Shown: positions 24,907-32,717, numbered from the stretch's first letter. The stretch: DNA of 32,717 bases from an uncultured Bacteroidales bacterium (GCA_902773055.1 CACYCZ010000116.1:1-32717); one strand, 5' to 3'. Notes: generated by a model from the sequence alone, not told the origin. A program made the numbers and translations.

Positions 24907-25837
24907 AATATCCGATGAGCTGTTGGCGGCTTATCTTGATGGAAAAACCACTGAGGCAGAAACTCTCAAGGTGTTGAATAGTCTCAAAACGGATCCAGAA
25001 TTGAGAGAGACACTGAAAATAGCCCTTGACGTGGAAGGAAATGCTGATGCCGTCTATGACGTACTGCCTATGCTTGAGCTGGCGGCTGAGAGCGGCGACA
25101 ATATATGTAGTGTGTTGTGTGAGGCTTATGTCTTGCATCGCAGGGGGATAGATTTCGTAGAAAAAGATTTGCTGGAACTGGCCCGTCAGAACCGGTGGCT
25201 GACTCCTCAGGGCACCCCTCTGTATGCCATAGGGCTGTTGCTTGCCCGTCACGGTCTCATGGTTACCCATCAGTATGATGCCGTTTTAGACGACATCGTT
25301 CAGGCTTTGCAGATTGACAACGATGTGTTGGTAGCAGTAGACAGCGACAAATTGTATGAAGGGAGGACCGATGTTGCCGATGCTCCCAATCATGCCGTCG
25401 TTGTCCTGTCTGTTGATGATACCGGGGTTCAGTTGTTTGATTCGGCAGAGCCGGCAGCTTTGGTAACGGTTCCGCGCGACAAGTTTCTCCGGGCGTGGAA
25501 CGAGTCGTCAAACTATATGGTCCGTGTGCTTCAGTCGGTTGAAGACTATGTGCCTCATCCCGTCAATCTCGACGATGTTGAGTTGACCGACACGCTTGTG
25601 GCGTTGCAGGAGGCTATTGCCGAAAATGCCCATGACGTATGGGCGTCTATCCGTGCTCAGGAGGGCTGGACTTATGGTCCCTGTCGTGACGATGCAGCCC
25701 TGAAACATCCAGACCTGATACCCTACACCTCGTTGCCTGACAGCGAGAAGGAATACGACCGCCGTATGGCGCTTGATACTATCCGCCTGGTGCAGAAATT
25801 AGGTTTTGACATCATCAGGAAGCGTAATCAGAAGTAA
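24890..25837 (+). CDS. Anti-sigma-like / C39-like peptidase fold / RyR domain fusion protein
   Basis: Three parts are visible in 315 residues. Residues 5-48 (KISDELLAAYLDGKTTEAET ... DPELRETL) look like the N-terminus of anti-sigma factors, though without zinc ligands. Residues about 68-215 resemble a papain-like C39 fold: NICSVLCEAYVLHRRG puts Cys73 at the catalytic spot (13 residues before Gly86), and NHAVVVLSVDDTGVQLFDSAEP gives His168 and a downstream Asp. Residues about 234-305 are a well-conserved RyR domain (ENAHDVWASIRAQEGWTYGP, then HPDLIPYTSLPDSEKEYDRR). No membrane segment is seen, so it should be cytoplasmic. A RyR ligand could control either sigma factor release or proteolysis. 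That mechanism is inference; the domain calls are moderately to highly sure, with RyR the surest. Confidence 0.8.
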   Translation: MARKDKISDELLAAYLDGKTTEAETLKVLNSLKTDPELRETLKIALDVEGNADAVYDVLPMLELAAESGDNICSVLCEAYVLHRRGIDFVEKDLLELARQNRWLTPQGTPLYAIGLLLARHGLMVTHQYDAVLDDIVQALQIDNDVLVAVDSDKLYEGRTDVADAPNHAVVVLSVDDTGVQLFDSAEPAALVTVPRDKFLRAWNESSNYMVRVLQSVEDYVPHPVNLDDVELTDTLVALQEAIAENAHDVWASIRAQEGWTYGPCRDDAALKHPDLIPYTSLPDSEKEYDRRMALDTIRLVQKLGFDIIRKRNQK

Positions 25838-25845
25838 TATGTTTG
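25838..25845 (+). promoter_or_regulatory. Possible internal promoter before the SIR2-like/TIR gene
   Basis: TATGTTTG fits TAnnTTTG and starts immediately after the stop codon of the RyR fusion gene, 78 bases before the next start. The -33 region has no TTTG at 19 bases (one occurs at about 29). It could allow the SIR2-TIR, nSTAND and TIR genes to be expressed apart from the sigma factor part. Confidence 0.35.
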
Positions 25846-25915
25846 TGAGGTGATAGAAATAGCACACTTATGGACTCGATAGTTGTTAGAATATAATATA
25901 GCCAACCAATAGATT

Positions 25916-27295
25916 ATGGGATTTAAACCGAAAGAAAATATCAGTAACCGTATCGTTCAGCAGCAGGAGGCTGTCTTCAGCCAGGAGCAGTTTGTTGAAG
26001 ACGTTTTTAATAACGATTATATCCTGGTTGTCGGCAGCGAGGTAATTATGAACAAAGCGGAGGAGCCTTCAGGAGATGTCAATCAGTATATTCTCCGTGC
26101 GTTAAACAGTAGTTTGAAGTCCAATTATAGGGATTTTAACGAATTGGTAAAGCAATCAGGCAGAGATGTAGATGTGATACGTAATTTGTTGAATTCGCCC
26201 GATGATTGGACATACGACATTAAGGACATGTCGCCCGAGCTGGTAAGCCTGATAGGGACCCGCCTGTTTCGTTTTGTGCTGACAACGACATTTGACGGCT
26301 ATATGGAGCATTTGATGGAACACGTCTGGGGTGCCGGTCGTTACCGTGTTGTAAACATAGACGACAAGATGTCTTTGGACAGTTTCAGAAATGCTCTGCA
26401 GGAATGTCGCAACGGGAAACAATATATGGAGCCCACGCTGTTCTATATCTTTGGAAAGGCCGAGAAAAACGTTGTGCGCAACTTTGTGCGCACCGACGAC
26501 GATGCTATTCAGATTATAGAAAAATGGATCCAGATGCCCAAGGATGATCCCATGATGCGTTATATCCGCAACAAGAAGCTGTTGGCACTGGGCTGTAAGT
26601 TTGACAATTGGTATTTTCGTTTCTTCTGGTATATCTTCAAGCGTGAAATCGACCATTTGAGTGAGGGGCAGGTGGCCTTTATGCTCAATATGGAAAACCA
26701 GAGCGACAAAGCGCTTGAACTTTTCCTCAAGGATGCCCGGATATATCGCCACGAGGACGCCCGGGTGTTCATGGATGAAATCACCCGTGTACTGACCTCT
26801 ACCGACGCTGACAATCCTTTCCGTGAAATCATTCTGAGAAGCCGCAGGCGGGGTGGGGTGTTCTTGTCTTATTGCAGTGAGGATGTAATCATGGCGAGTC
26901 AGATATTCTTTATCCTCCGCCGTCAGGGCTATAATGTATGGTTCGACAATGTCCGGCTGAAAGGAGCCGACAATTACGACCACGAAATAGAGAAAGCCAT
27001 AGGCGAGGCCAAAGTCTTTATTCCTCTGCTGACACCTTGTGTGGCCGATGACCTGACAAAGGGGAAAACCGACAACTATTATAATGATGAATGGCGCATG
27101 GCTGTTCAGTTGCAGAACAAGGCTGTCCTGCCTCTTGCCGTCAACGGCTACAGCTTGCGGGCCGGCTACCATACCCAGCAGTTTAAATTTATCATCAACA
27201 GTCCGCTAACAGGTATAGACATGATGGAAGCAGATGGTTTGAACAGACTGAAAGATGCATTGAACGAATATTTAAAGCAAGACACAGATGAGTAA
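25916..27295 (+). CDS. SIR2-like/TIR fusion protein
   Basis: Residues about 24-245 follow the SIR2-like pattern of prokaryotic immune proteins: YILVVGSEV (Rossmann start, about 35-43), FVLTTTFDGYMEHLMEHVWG (120-139), PTLFYIFGKA (173-182) and KLLALGCKFDNWYFRFFWYI. The catalytic Asn expected in TTNxD is Thr125, and the His of the usual HG is Phe179, so NAD cleavage by this domain looks lost. Residues about 313-415 are a TIR domain: GGVFLSYCSEDVIMASQIFFILRR..GYNVWFDN, with Glu392 in NDEWRMA as the likely NADase Glu. The TIR part may therefore be the effector and the SIR2-like part a sensor or scaffold. The stop overlaps the nSTAND start by 8 bases, implying a paired function. Confidence 0.8.
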   Translation: MGFKPKENISNRIVQQQEAVFSQEQFVEDVFNNDYILVVGSEVIMNKAEEPSGDVNQYILRALNSSLKSNYRDFNELVKQSGRDVDVIRNLLNSPDDWTYDIKDMSPELVSLIGTRLFRFVLTTTFDGYMEHLMEHVWGAGRYRVVNIDDKMSLDSFRNALQECRNGKQYMEPTLFYIFGKAEKNVVRNFVRTDDDAIQIIEKWIQMPKDDPMMRYIRNKKLLALGCKFDNWYFRFFWYIFKREIDHLSEGQVAFMLNMENQSDKALELFLKDARIYRHEDARVFMDEITRVLTSTDADNPFREIILRSRRRGGVFLSYCSEDVIMASQIFFILRRQGYNVWFDNVRLKGADNYDHEIEKAIGEAKVFIPLLTPCVADDLTKGKTDNYYNDEWRMAVQLQNKAVLPLAVNGYSLRAGYHTQQFKFIINSPLTGIDMMEADGLNRLKDALNEYLKQDTDE

Positions 27296-30200
27296 TATGA
27301 CATATAACCCTTGGGCGGGCTTAGCCTCTTATCAGGATCCCGAAACCAGCAAAGTACAATTGAAGTTCTGCGGGCGTGACAATGAAAGCTACGATGTCAC
27401 CCAGCTTATTGATGACAATATCTTTGTAACGCTCTATGGCAAGAGTGGAATAGGCAAGACGTCGTTGCTTAATGCCGGAGTCTTCCCCCGTCTCCGAGCC
27501 ATGCATTATCTGCCTGTCAGCATCAGGCTTGCCATGGATGCCAAGGGAACGACTTTCCAGCAGTGTATTGTCTCTAAGATTGAGCATGCCATGAAAGACA
27601 GGGGGCGGATAGAGACGTTTGATGTCGTTTCTATGCCCAGCGACAAGCAGGCCACCGAGTATCTGTGGAGCTATTTTGCCCGTACGCGTTTTTATGACAG
27701 CGACGGCCACAGCCTGTTCCCGGTTCTTGTGCTTGACCAGTTTGAAGAGGCTTATCGTGAGCGCGACACCCGCAAGGAAGCCGAAGCCCTGTTGAGGCAG
27801 ATTCATTTCATGGCAGACGAGAATCATGCCCTTGCCGACAAGACGGTCGACGGCAGGTTATATCAGTATGATTTTAATTTCCGCTTTGTCGTTTCTATCC
27901 GTGAAGATGACCTGTACAGGCTGGAGGACAGCATCGACAATCATTTCCTGGCCGAGTTGAAGCGTTGCCGCTACAGGCTGCGCTCTCTCAGCGACCAAGG
28001 GGCGCGGATGGCTATACTTACCCCCGGCGAGGGGCTCTTCCTGCCGGAGGAGCAGGATGATGTCGTATCAGCCATAACCCGGAAATCGTGCAACGAGGAC
28101 GGGAGTTTCAGTACAAACATTATTTCATTGCTTTGCAGCCGTATTTTCAGTGAATACCGGAAATCAAATACCCCCTGTATCTCTCTGGATATAGTAAATC
28201 GTTTTATGAACGACAATCCCTTTGAACAGTTCTACAAGGAGGCCACACTGGGATTTTCCAACAGGGCGAAATCATTTATAGAAGACAATCTGGTCGACAG
28301 TTCCGGTCGGCGCAACTCTGTTTCGGAGACTGAATTTTTCCACTATGTTCCCCGGGGAAGGGAATTGCTGGAAGGAGATAGGCGCATACTGCAACGTACA
28401 TCGACGTCATCTGACGGAGGTGGTTATCGTATTGAGTTGATTCATGATTCCTTCTGCGCGCCATTGGCTGAGTTTAAGCGTAAGCGTGAGCAACGTAGAA
28501 GGTTGTTGGGCTATGTTGTCGCGCCTCTTGCTGCCGCCTTGCTGGTTTTTGGATTGACAGCGACAGTCATGAACGAGTTTGCAAGAAAAGAAGCTGAGAA
28601 GAAAGAGGCTGTCTTGTTGAAAGAGAAGGAGAAGCAAGAGGCTGTGTTGTTGAAAGACAAGGAGAAGCAGGCGGTGCTGTTTTCAAAGAATAAGGAAATA
28701 GACAGCTTAAATTTGAAGCGCTTACAGGAGCAGGCTGCCAAGATCCGAGAATTGCAGCGTATGAATGATGCCCTGCTTGAACAGCAGCGGCTGGAGCAGC
28801 TGGCGAAACAGGGCAGGAAAGCCGCAGAATTCAGGTGCACTTCCATTCTGGCCAGGGAAGAGGCGGAAGATGATCCTGTTACGGCGAGTCTTGCTGCGTT
28901 GGAAATCCTGCCGACAGACCTGTCCCATCCCGATAAGCCTTTCATCCCCGAGGCAGAAGCGTTGTTAAGAAAAGCTGCGGGGAATAAGAACAGACAGTTT
29001 AAGGTAGACACTACTCCAACAGTTGTAGCAGTAAGCCCGGATGGGAAGTATCTGGCTGGAAGAGCGTATAAAAAAATACATTGCTGGAATGTCGACAGTG
29101 GTGAGGAGTTGTGCTCAATTAAGACATATATAACCATAACAGGATTGGAATTCTCTTCAGCAAGAAGCGATGAAGTGATTGTAACCTCCGTGTATGGCTC
29201 TAAAACTGCCTACAACGTAGTGACAGGAGAGGAATGTCGTCATGATGACCTCTACGGCAGATATAAACTTGTGAAGTCATATAATGAGGTTAAAATAAAA
29301 TATCTGACAGATGAGGAGGATAAGAAATTAGTCGGTCATACGGCTGATATAAGTGACATAGATATTTCTCCCGACAGTTCATTGATTGTCACGGCTTCGA
29401 AAGATTCTACAATCAGGATCTGGAATGCAACGACGGGCGAACAGCTTCATGTTATGAGGCATAAAGGTCCTGTTAACTCTGCGCGGTTCAGTTCGGATGG
29501 CCGTTATGTCATATCGGCAGCAGACGATTTTACGGCGCGGGTATGGTCTGCCTCAACGGGGGAAGAGCTGGGCAGGCATCAGTTTCCATATCAATATGTT
29601 AAGAAAGCTGTGATGAGTCCGGATCAACATTTTGCTGCAGTTTTTTGTTGGAATGAAATATATATATTGGCTACAAACCTTATGACGGTTTTTGGCACTT
29701 ATAAAGGAGGTGATGTGTATGCTTTTACCCCAGATAGTAGAAATGTCATATTAGGAACAAATGGCGGCATTGAGATAAAAAAACTGCCTGTAGAATACCA
29801 AGATATTTATGGTGGCACTACTGATTTATATGCTGTTAAATCAAATGGGCAAGAATGGTTAGAGTGTTCTTTGTATGGAAGGAAATTATCATATGTGACT
29901 GCGGATAGGGAAAAAAGTGATATTACTGATGGAATGCTAAGAGTACAATTATCTCCTGTTAAGAATGATTTGATAGGTACAACAAGTGCTGGTGTTTTTA
30001 TATGGGATGGTGATGAGCCTTATTTCTATTATGACAAATTCAGTGAGAATGAGAATTATATAACATCCGTTGTATGTAGTCCTGAAGAAGATGTGATGCT
30101 AACAGGTCATTATGACGGAACGATAGTTGTTCAAAATATTGAAACTCGTTCCTGTAAGATATTAAAAGGACACACTGATGTGATTAGGTCAATAGCTTAC

Positions 30201-31652
30201 AGTCCTAATAACCGGTATGTGGCTTCTCTGTCAGCTGATGGAATGATCGTCATTTGGGATGCTGTAAATTGGAATTTAGTTCATTGTTGGAAAGCATATG
30301 ATTCAGGTGCTCTTGACATAATATATAGTAAAGATGGTAAATATTTAGTATCCCGTGGGGGCAATGATATTAGCGATATTATATTTTGGGATACGATGAC
30401 ATATGGTGAAGTTAGAAGATTGGAATTAAAATCTTCAGAACTGATATCTTATAATTGGGATAAAAATCAGTGCGCTGTGTATTATACAATTTTAGATGGT
30501 CAGAGGATTATTGAATCGGAGATACATATATTTGATATGAAAGACAATGGGCATAGTATAAAGATTTTAAAATCAAAAGGGAGTGTTTCTGACTTTTCGT
30601 ATAGTCCTGATGGTAATTTCCTTGCTGTAGGCGTAGATAATCAGCCGTTTGTGTGTGCTGTAATATATAATACCGATAATTGGAGTATTGTAGATACATT
30701 AAAGGTAGAAAGCCAATCAGGAATACTGGCATTATCTGTGAAATATAGTAAGGATGGCGAAGAGATTGTTGTTGGTAACTTTGAAAAGGAAGCTTATATA
30801 TGGTCACTCGACAACAGCGGTAGGCATAAAGGAGAGTGTAAAATATATAAGTTACCAGAAATTAAATCAATGAGATATAGTCCTGATGATTCAAAAATAG
30901 TGTTTAATATGAAATCAAAAAAAGGGAGTTCTTTGCAAGTATGGGATTCAAAAGCAAAGAGAGAATTATACCGAGTACCTTATAGTAACTATATGTTTAG
31001 CCATAATAGTGAATGGTTAGCAATAAGTCCTGGTTTGAGGCTGCATAAACTTCCGTCCGTTTTCGTTTTGGATTCAGAGACAGGTGAAGTGATGATGGTA
31101 TTGCCTGAAGAAGATGATTTGAAGTCATTTAGTCCTGATGACAGCAAATTGGCTACTTATAGGTATAAAGAAAATATTCTTACAGTGTGGGACACCAGGT
31201 CTTGGCAGAAGATACATGAATGGAAATTTAAAGATCATTGCCTGTCTGTAGCATTCAGCCCTGACGGCAAATATATTGCAACAGGTAATAATTATGGTAA
31301 GATGATTACTTTGTGGGATGCTCTGACCTACAGAGAATTGAAAACGATTGAAAACGGGAAAAAGTATGAATACTTGTCGTTCTGTCCAGGCAACGGGCAG
31401 TTCCTCCTGGCATGGAGAGGCTCTAACTATGATATCATAGATGTGGCATCGGAGGCAATCGTGGAAACTAAAAAATGTTTTGATAGACCTTATTTTATTC
31501 ATGGCGGTCAATCGGTTGTTGCAACGCGATACAGAGGAATAGATATCAATGATGTACCTGTGGATTTGCAGACGCTGATCAACAGGACCAGGGAGCGGCT
31601 GAAGAACAGGAAACTGACCCCGGAGGACAAAAAGCGCCTCATGATAGAATAA
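27288..31652 (+). CDS. nSTAND NTPase with TM segment, hendecad coiled coil and WD40 propellers
   Basis: This 1454-residue protein opens with the nSTAND1 pattern: NPWAGLASYQDPE, then GRD, then the P-loop GKSGIGKTSLLNAG (from residue 51) and Walker B FPVLVLDQFEEAY (about 144-156). After the ATPase and helical part (to about 400), a basic run KRKREQRRR is followed by a TM helix (about 405-427). Next come 11-residue coiled-coil repeats (437-469), more coiled coil to about 515, and from about 575 some 14 WD40-like blades (typical VAFSPDGKYIATG...LWD), enough for two propellers. The positive-inside rule puts the NTPase in the cytoplasm and the propellers outside. STAND proteins are oligomerising switches in immunity. 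Alternative start: Met4 at 27297. The middle blades are much more AT-rich than the NTPase part. Confidence 0.88.
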   Translation: MSNMTYNPWAGLASYQDPETSKVQLKFCGRDNESYDVTQLIDDNIFVTLYGKSGIGKTSLLNAGVFPRLRAMHYLPVSIRLAMDAKGTTFQQCIVSKIEHAMKDRGRIETFDVVSMPSDKQATEYLWSYFARTRFYDSDGHSLFPVLVLDQFEEAYRERDTRKEAEALLRQIHFMADENHALADKTVDGRLYQYDFNFRFVVSIREDDLYRLEDSIDNHFLAELKRCRYRLRSLSDQGARMAILTPGEGLFLPEEQDDVVSAITRKSCNEDGSFSTNIISLLCSRIFSEYRKSNTPCISLDIVNRFMNDNPFEQFYKEATLGFSNRAKSFIEDNLVDSSGRRNSVSETEFFHYVPRGRELLEGDRRILQRTSTSSDGGGYRIELIHDSFCAPLAEFKRKREQRRRLLGYVVAPLAAALLVFGLTATVMNEFARKEAEKKEAVLLKEKEKQEAVLLKDKEKQAVLFSKNKEIDSLNLKRLQEQAAKIRELQRMNDALLEQQRLEQLAKQGRKAAEFRCTSILAREEAEDDPVTASLAALEILPTDLSHPDKPFIPEAEALLRKAAGNKNRQFKVDTTPTVVAVSPDGKYLAGRAYKKIHCWNVDSGEELCSIKTYITITGLEFSSARSDEVIVTSVYGSKTAYNVVTGEECRHDDLYGRYKLVKSYNEVKIKYLTDEEDKKLVGHTADISDIDISPDSSLIVTASKDSTIRIWNATTGEQLHVMRHKGPVNSARFSSDGRYVISAADDFTARVWSASTGEELGRHQFPYQYVKKAVMSPDQHFAAVFCWNEIYILATNLMTVFGTYKGGDVYAFTPDSRNVILGTNGGIEIKKLPVEYQDIYGGTTDLYAVKSNGQEWLECSLYGRKLSYVTADREKSDITDGMLRVQLSPVKNDLIGTTSAGVFIWDGDEPYFYYDKFSENENYITSVVCSPEEDVMLTGHYDGTIVVQNIETRSCKILKGHTDVIRSIAYSPNNRYVASLSADGMIVIWDAVNWNLVHCWKAYDSGALDIIYSKDGKYLVSRGGNDISDIIFWDTMTYGEVRRLELKSSELISYNWDKNQCAVYYTILDGQRIIESEIHIFDMKDNGHSIKILKSKGSVSDFSYSPDGNFLAVGVDNQPFVCAVIYNTDNWSIVDTLKVESQSGILALSVKYSKDGEEIVVGNFEKEAYIWSLDNSGRHKGECKIYKLPEIKSMRYSPDDSKIVFNMKSKKGSSLQVWDSKAKRELYRVPYSNYMFSHNSEWLAISPGLRLHKLPSVFVLDSETGEVMMVLPEEDDLKSFSPDDSKLATYRYKENILTVWDTRSWQKIHEWKFKDHCLSVAFSPDGKYIATGNNYGKMITLWDALTYRELKTIENGKKYEYLSFCPGNGQFLLAWRGSNYDIIDVASEAIVETKKCFDRPYFIHGGQSVVATRYRGIDINDVPVDLQTLINRTRERLKNRKLTPEDKKRLMIE
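28596..28694 (+). repeat. Three 33-bp repeats encoding an 11-residue coiled coil
   Basis: Units at 28596-28628 and 28629-28661 are nearly identical (GAGAAG..AGAGGCTGT.TTGTTGAAAGA.AAG); a third, diverged unit spans 28662-28694. They encode EKKEAVLLKEK, EKQEAVLLKDK and EKQAVLFSKNK in frame. Such hendecad repeats form slightly right-handed coiled coils and lie just after the TM segment of the nSTAND protein, where they may form an oligomeric stalk. Confidence 0.8.
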
Positions 31653-31671
31653 CGAACAAAATGTACTGTAT

Positions 31672-32717
31672 ATGAAAGATAGGAAATATGATGTTTTTGT
31701 CAGTTATCGCCGTACGGCGTATGATACGGCGAACCTCATCGCTGAGAAGTTGAGAGGAGCTGGCTATAGGGTGTTCTTCGACGTTGATACGCTGACCTCG
31801 GGCAAGTTCAATGAGCAGTTGCTGGAGGTGATAGGGCGGTGTAAGGATTTTATTCTGGTGCTGCCGGAGAATGCACTCGAACGCTGTGCCGACGAAGAGG
31901 ACTGGATACGCCGTGAAACATTATGTGCCATCCGCCACGGCAGGAATATCATTCCTGTCATGCTTGACGGTTTTGTGTGGCCCGACGAGATGCCTCAGGG
32001 TATGGAGGACCTGAAAAACTATCAGGCTATTACCTCTGCGAGCAAGGAATATTTTGACCTGCAGATGCAGCGGCTCAAGGGTTACCTGAAGAGCCGTCCT
32101 GCTCTCCCTCTCAGGAGATGGCTGATAAAGGCCGCCGTTGTGTTGGGCTTGTTGCTGGCTTTTGTGGCTGTGGATTATGTCGTTGTGAGGCATATTGCCA
32201 ATGTGACCTGTGAAGAGGTTGCCACCCGGCAGGCCAATGTCATGGGGGCTGTGGACCAGCTGGAGGACATATGCCAGGATATATCCGACAACTGTGCATC
32301 GTTTTTTGCAGCAGTCGACAGGGTACACGACGACAGGGAACTGCTTGGACTGGAGAAGGGCATGACGGCTTTCCTGTCCAAGACAGGCAGGGATATCGAG
32401 AAGTATAAAAAGACTTTCCCGGCTCCCGATTTCGAGATGGACCCCATCCAAAACTATGTGCTGTCATACTATGGTGTCAAGCAGGAGGAACTGAAGGCTT
32501 TTTCGGCCTATTATATGTCGCTTTACGACGACGTGGAGGAGATCGTCGGCACGGTGAAGGAAATGACCGAGAGCCACGACTATGGTGAGGACGGCAGAAA
32601 ATTGGTTCAGCTGAACTTGAAGACCATTGGCTATTCGGTCAATGCGTTCTATTATGCATATCTGGGCAGTCTCTCCCTGCTGCCTAAGGCAAGCCGCAAA
32701 GCCCATTATGAACTTTC
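31672..32717 (+). CDS. TIR domain protein with one TM segment, 3' end outside the window
   Basis: The frame opens at ATG 31672 (MKDRKYDVFVSYRR), 19 bases after the nSTAND stop, and runs 348 codons without a stop to the window end. Residues 5-120 are a TIR domain: DVFVSYRR, GYRVFFDVDTL, FILVLPENAL and DWIRRETLCAI, with Glu82 as the likely NAD-cleaving residue. A basic stretch RRWLIK leads into a TM helix (about 151-171). Beyond it lies an unrecognised helical region, probably outside the cytoplasm (about 175-348), which contains two Cys near 180-200. So the TIR is expected at the inner face of the membrane. It is the second TIR protein of the cluster and likely co-transcribed. The C-terminal part and any further genes cannot be judged from this window. 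Confidence 0.85.
   Translation, partial: MKDRKYDVFVSYRRTAYDTANLIAEKLRGAGYRVFFDVDTLTSGKFNEQLLEVIGRCKDFILVLPENALERCADEEDWIRRETLCAIRHGRNIIPVMLDGFVWPDEMPQGMEDLKNYQAITSASKEYFDLQMQRLKGYLKSRPALPLRRWLIKAAVVLGLLLAFVAVDYVVVRHIANVTCEEVATRQANVMGAVDQLEDICQDISDNCASFFAAVDRVHDDRELLGLEKGMTAFLSKTGRDIEKYKKTFPAPDFEMDPIQNYVLSYYGVKQEELKAFSAYYMSLYDDVEEIVGTVKEMTESHDYGEDGRKLVQLNLKTIGYSVNAFYYAYLGSLSLLPKASRKAHYEL

Noticed and set aside
26156..27172. A 338-codon minus-strand frame within the SIR2-TIR gene
   Set aside because: No recognisable domain, and it lies wholly opposite a gene with clear SIR2-like and TIR motifs.
1..32717. CRISPR array, transposase, integrase or attachment site around the immune-like cluster
   Set aside because: I looked for regularly spaced direct repeats, IS-type terminal repeats and recombinase motifs and found none. 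The tRNA-Val pair is about 11 kb from the cluster and no partial tRNA copy is seen at its left edge.

Overview
The window is a chromosomal segment of a Bacteroidales bacterium, most likely Prevotella or a close relative. Three things point there. The housekeeping proteins are of the Bacteroidales type. Recognisable promoters have the Bacteroidota form (TAnnTTTG near -7, with TTTG about 19 bases upstream in the two clearest cases) rather than TATAAT. Ribosome binding sites are mostly weak and spacers A-rich. G+C is moderate in most of the window, with strong local swings in the last third.

Region 1 (1-10540) is ordinary chromosome. It starts with the 5' part of a signal recognition particle RNA gene on the minus strand, behind a good promoter. 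Next come minus-strand genes for the ribosomal GTPase LepA, a Ste24-like membrane metalloprotease, a DUF1460 amidase-like secreted protein and the rRNA methyltransferase RlmH. Divergently, on the plus strand, lie nadC, a secreted C69 dipeptidase, a phosphohexomutase and an HU-like DNA-binding protein. The HU-like gene is preceded by four 21-bp tandem repeats. Two identical tRNA-Val(UAC) genes on the minus strand close the region.

Region 2 (10777-21546) is an eight-gene plus-strand operon for phosphorylated glycerol compounds: glpA, glpB, glpC (anaerobic glycerol-3-phosphate dehydrogenase), an AraM/EgsA-type glycerol-1-phosphate dehydrogenase, an organophosphate/phosphate antiporter, a HAD-IIA phosphatase, a GatZ/KbaZ-like protein without its GatY/KbaY partner, and a GlpT-like antiporter. 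It ends at two strong hairpins. The set looks like uptake and oxidation of both glycerol phosphate enantiomers plus a still unexplained branch.

Region 3 (21645 to the window end) is the most unusual part. It is a compact, partly overlapping gene set resembling a membrane-associated immune or conflict system: a small membrane coiled-coil protein; a two-TM, TrkA-N-like protein with a C-terminal RyR domain; a sigma-70 family factor; a protein combining an anti-sigma-like N-terminus, a C39-like cysteine peptidase fold and a second RyR domain; a SIR2-like/TIR fusion whose SIR2 part lacks the expected catalytic Asn and His; a 1454-residue nSTAND NTPase with a TM segment, 11-residue coiled-coil repeats and about 14 WD40 blades; and a TIR-TM protein cut by the window end. 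A plausible reading is that RyR and beta-propeller domains sense ligands, the NTPase acts as a switch, the TIR domains deplete NAD or make a nucleotide signal, and the sigma/anti-sigma pair adjusts expression. This is inferred from domains and gene order; no function is shown by the sequence.
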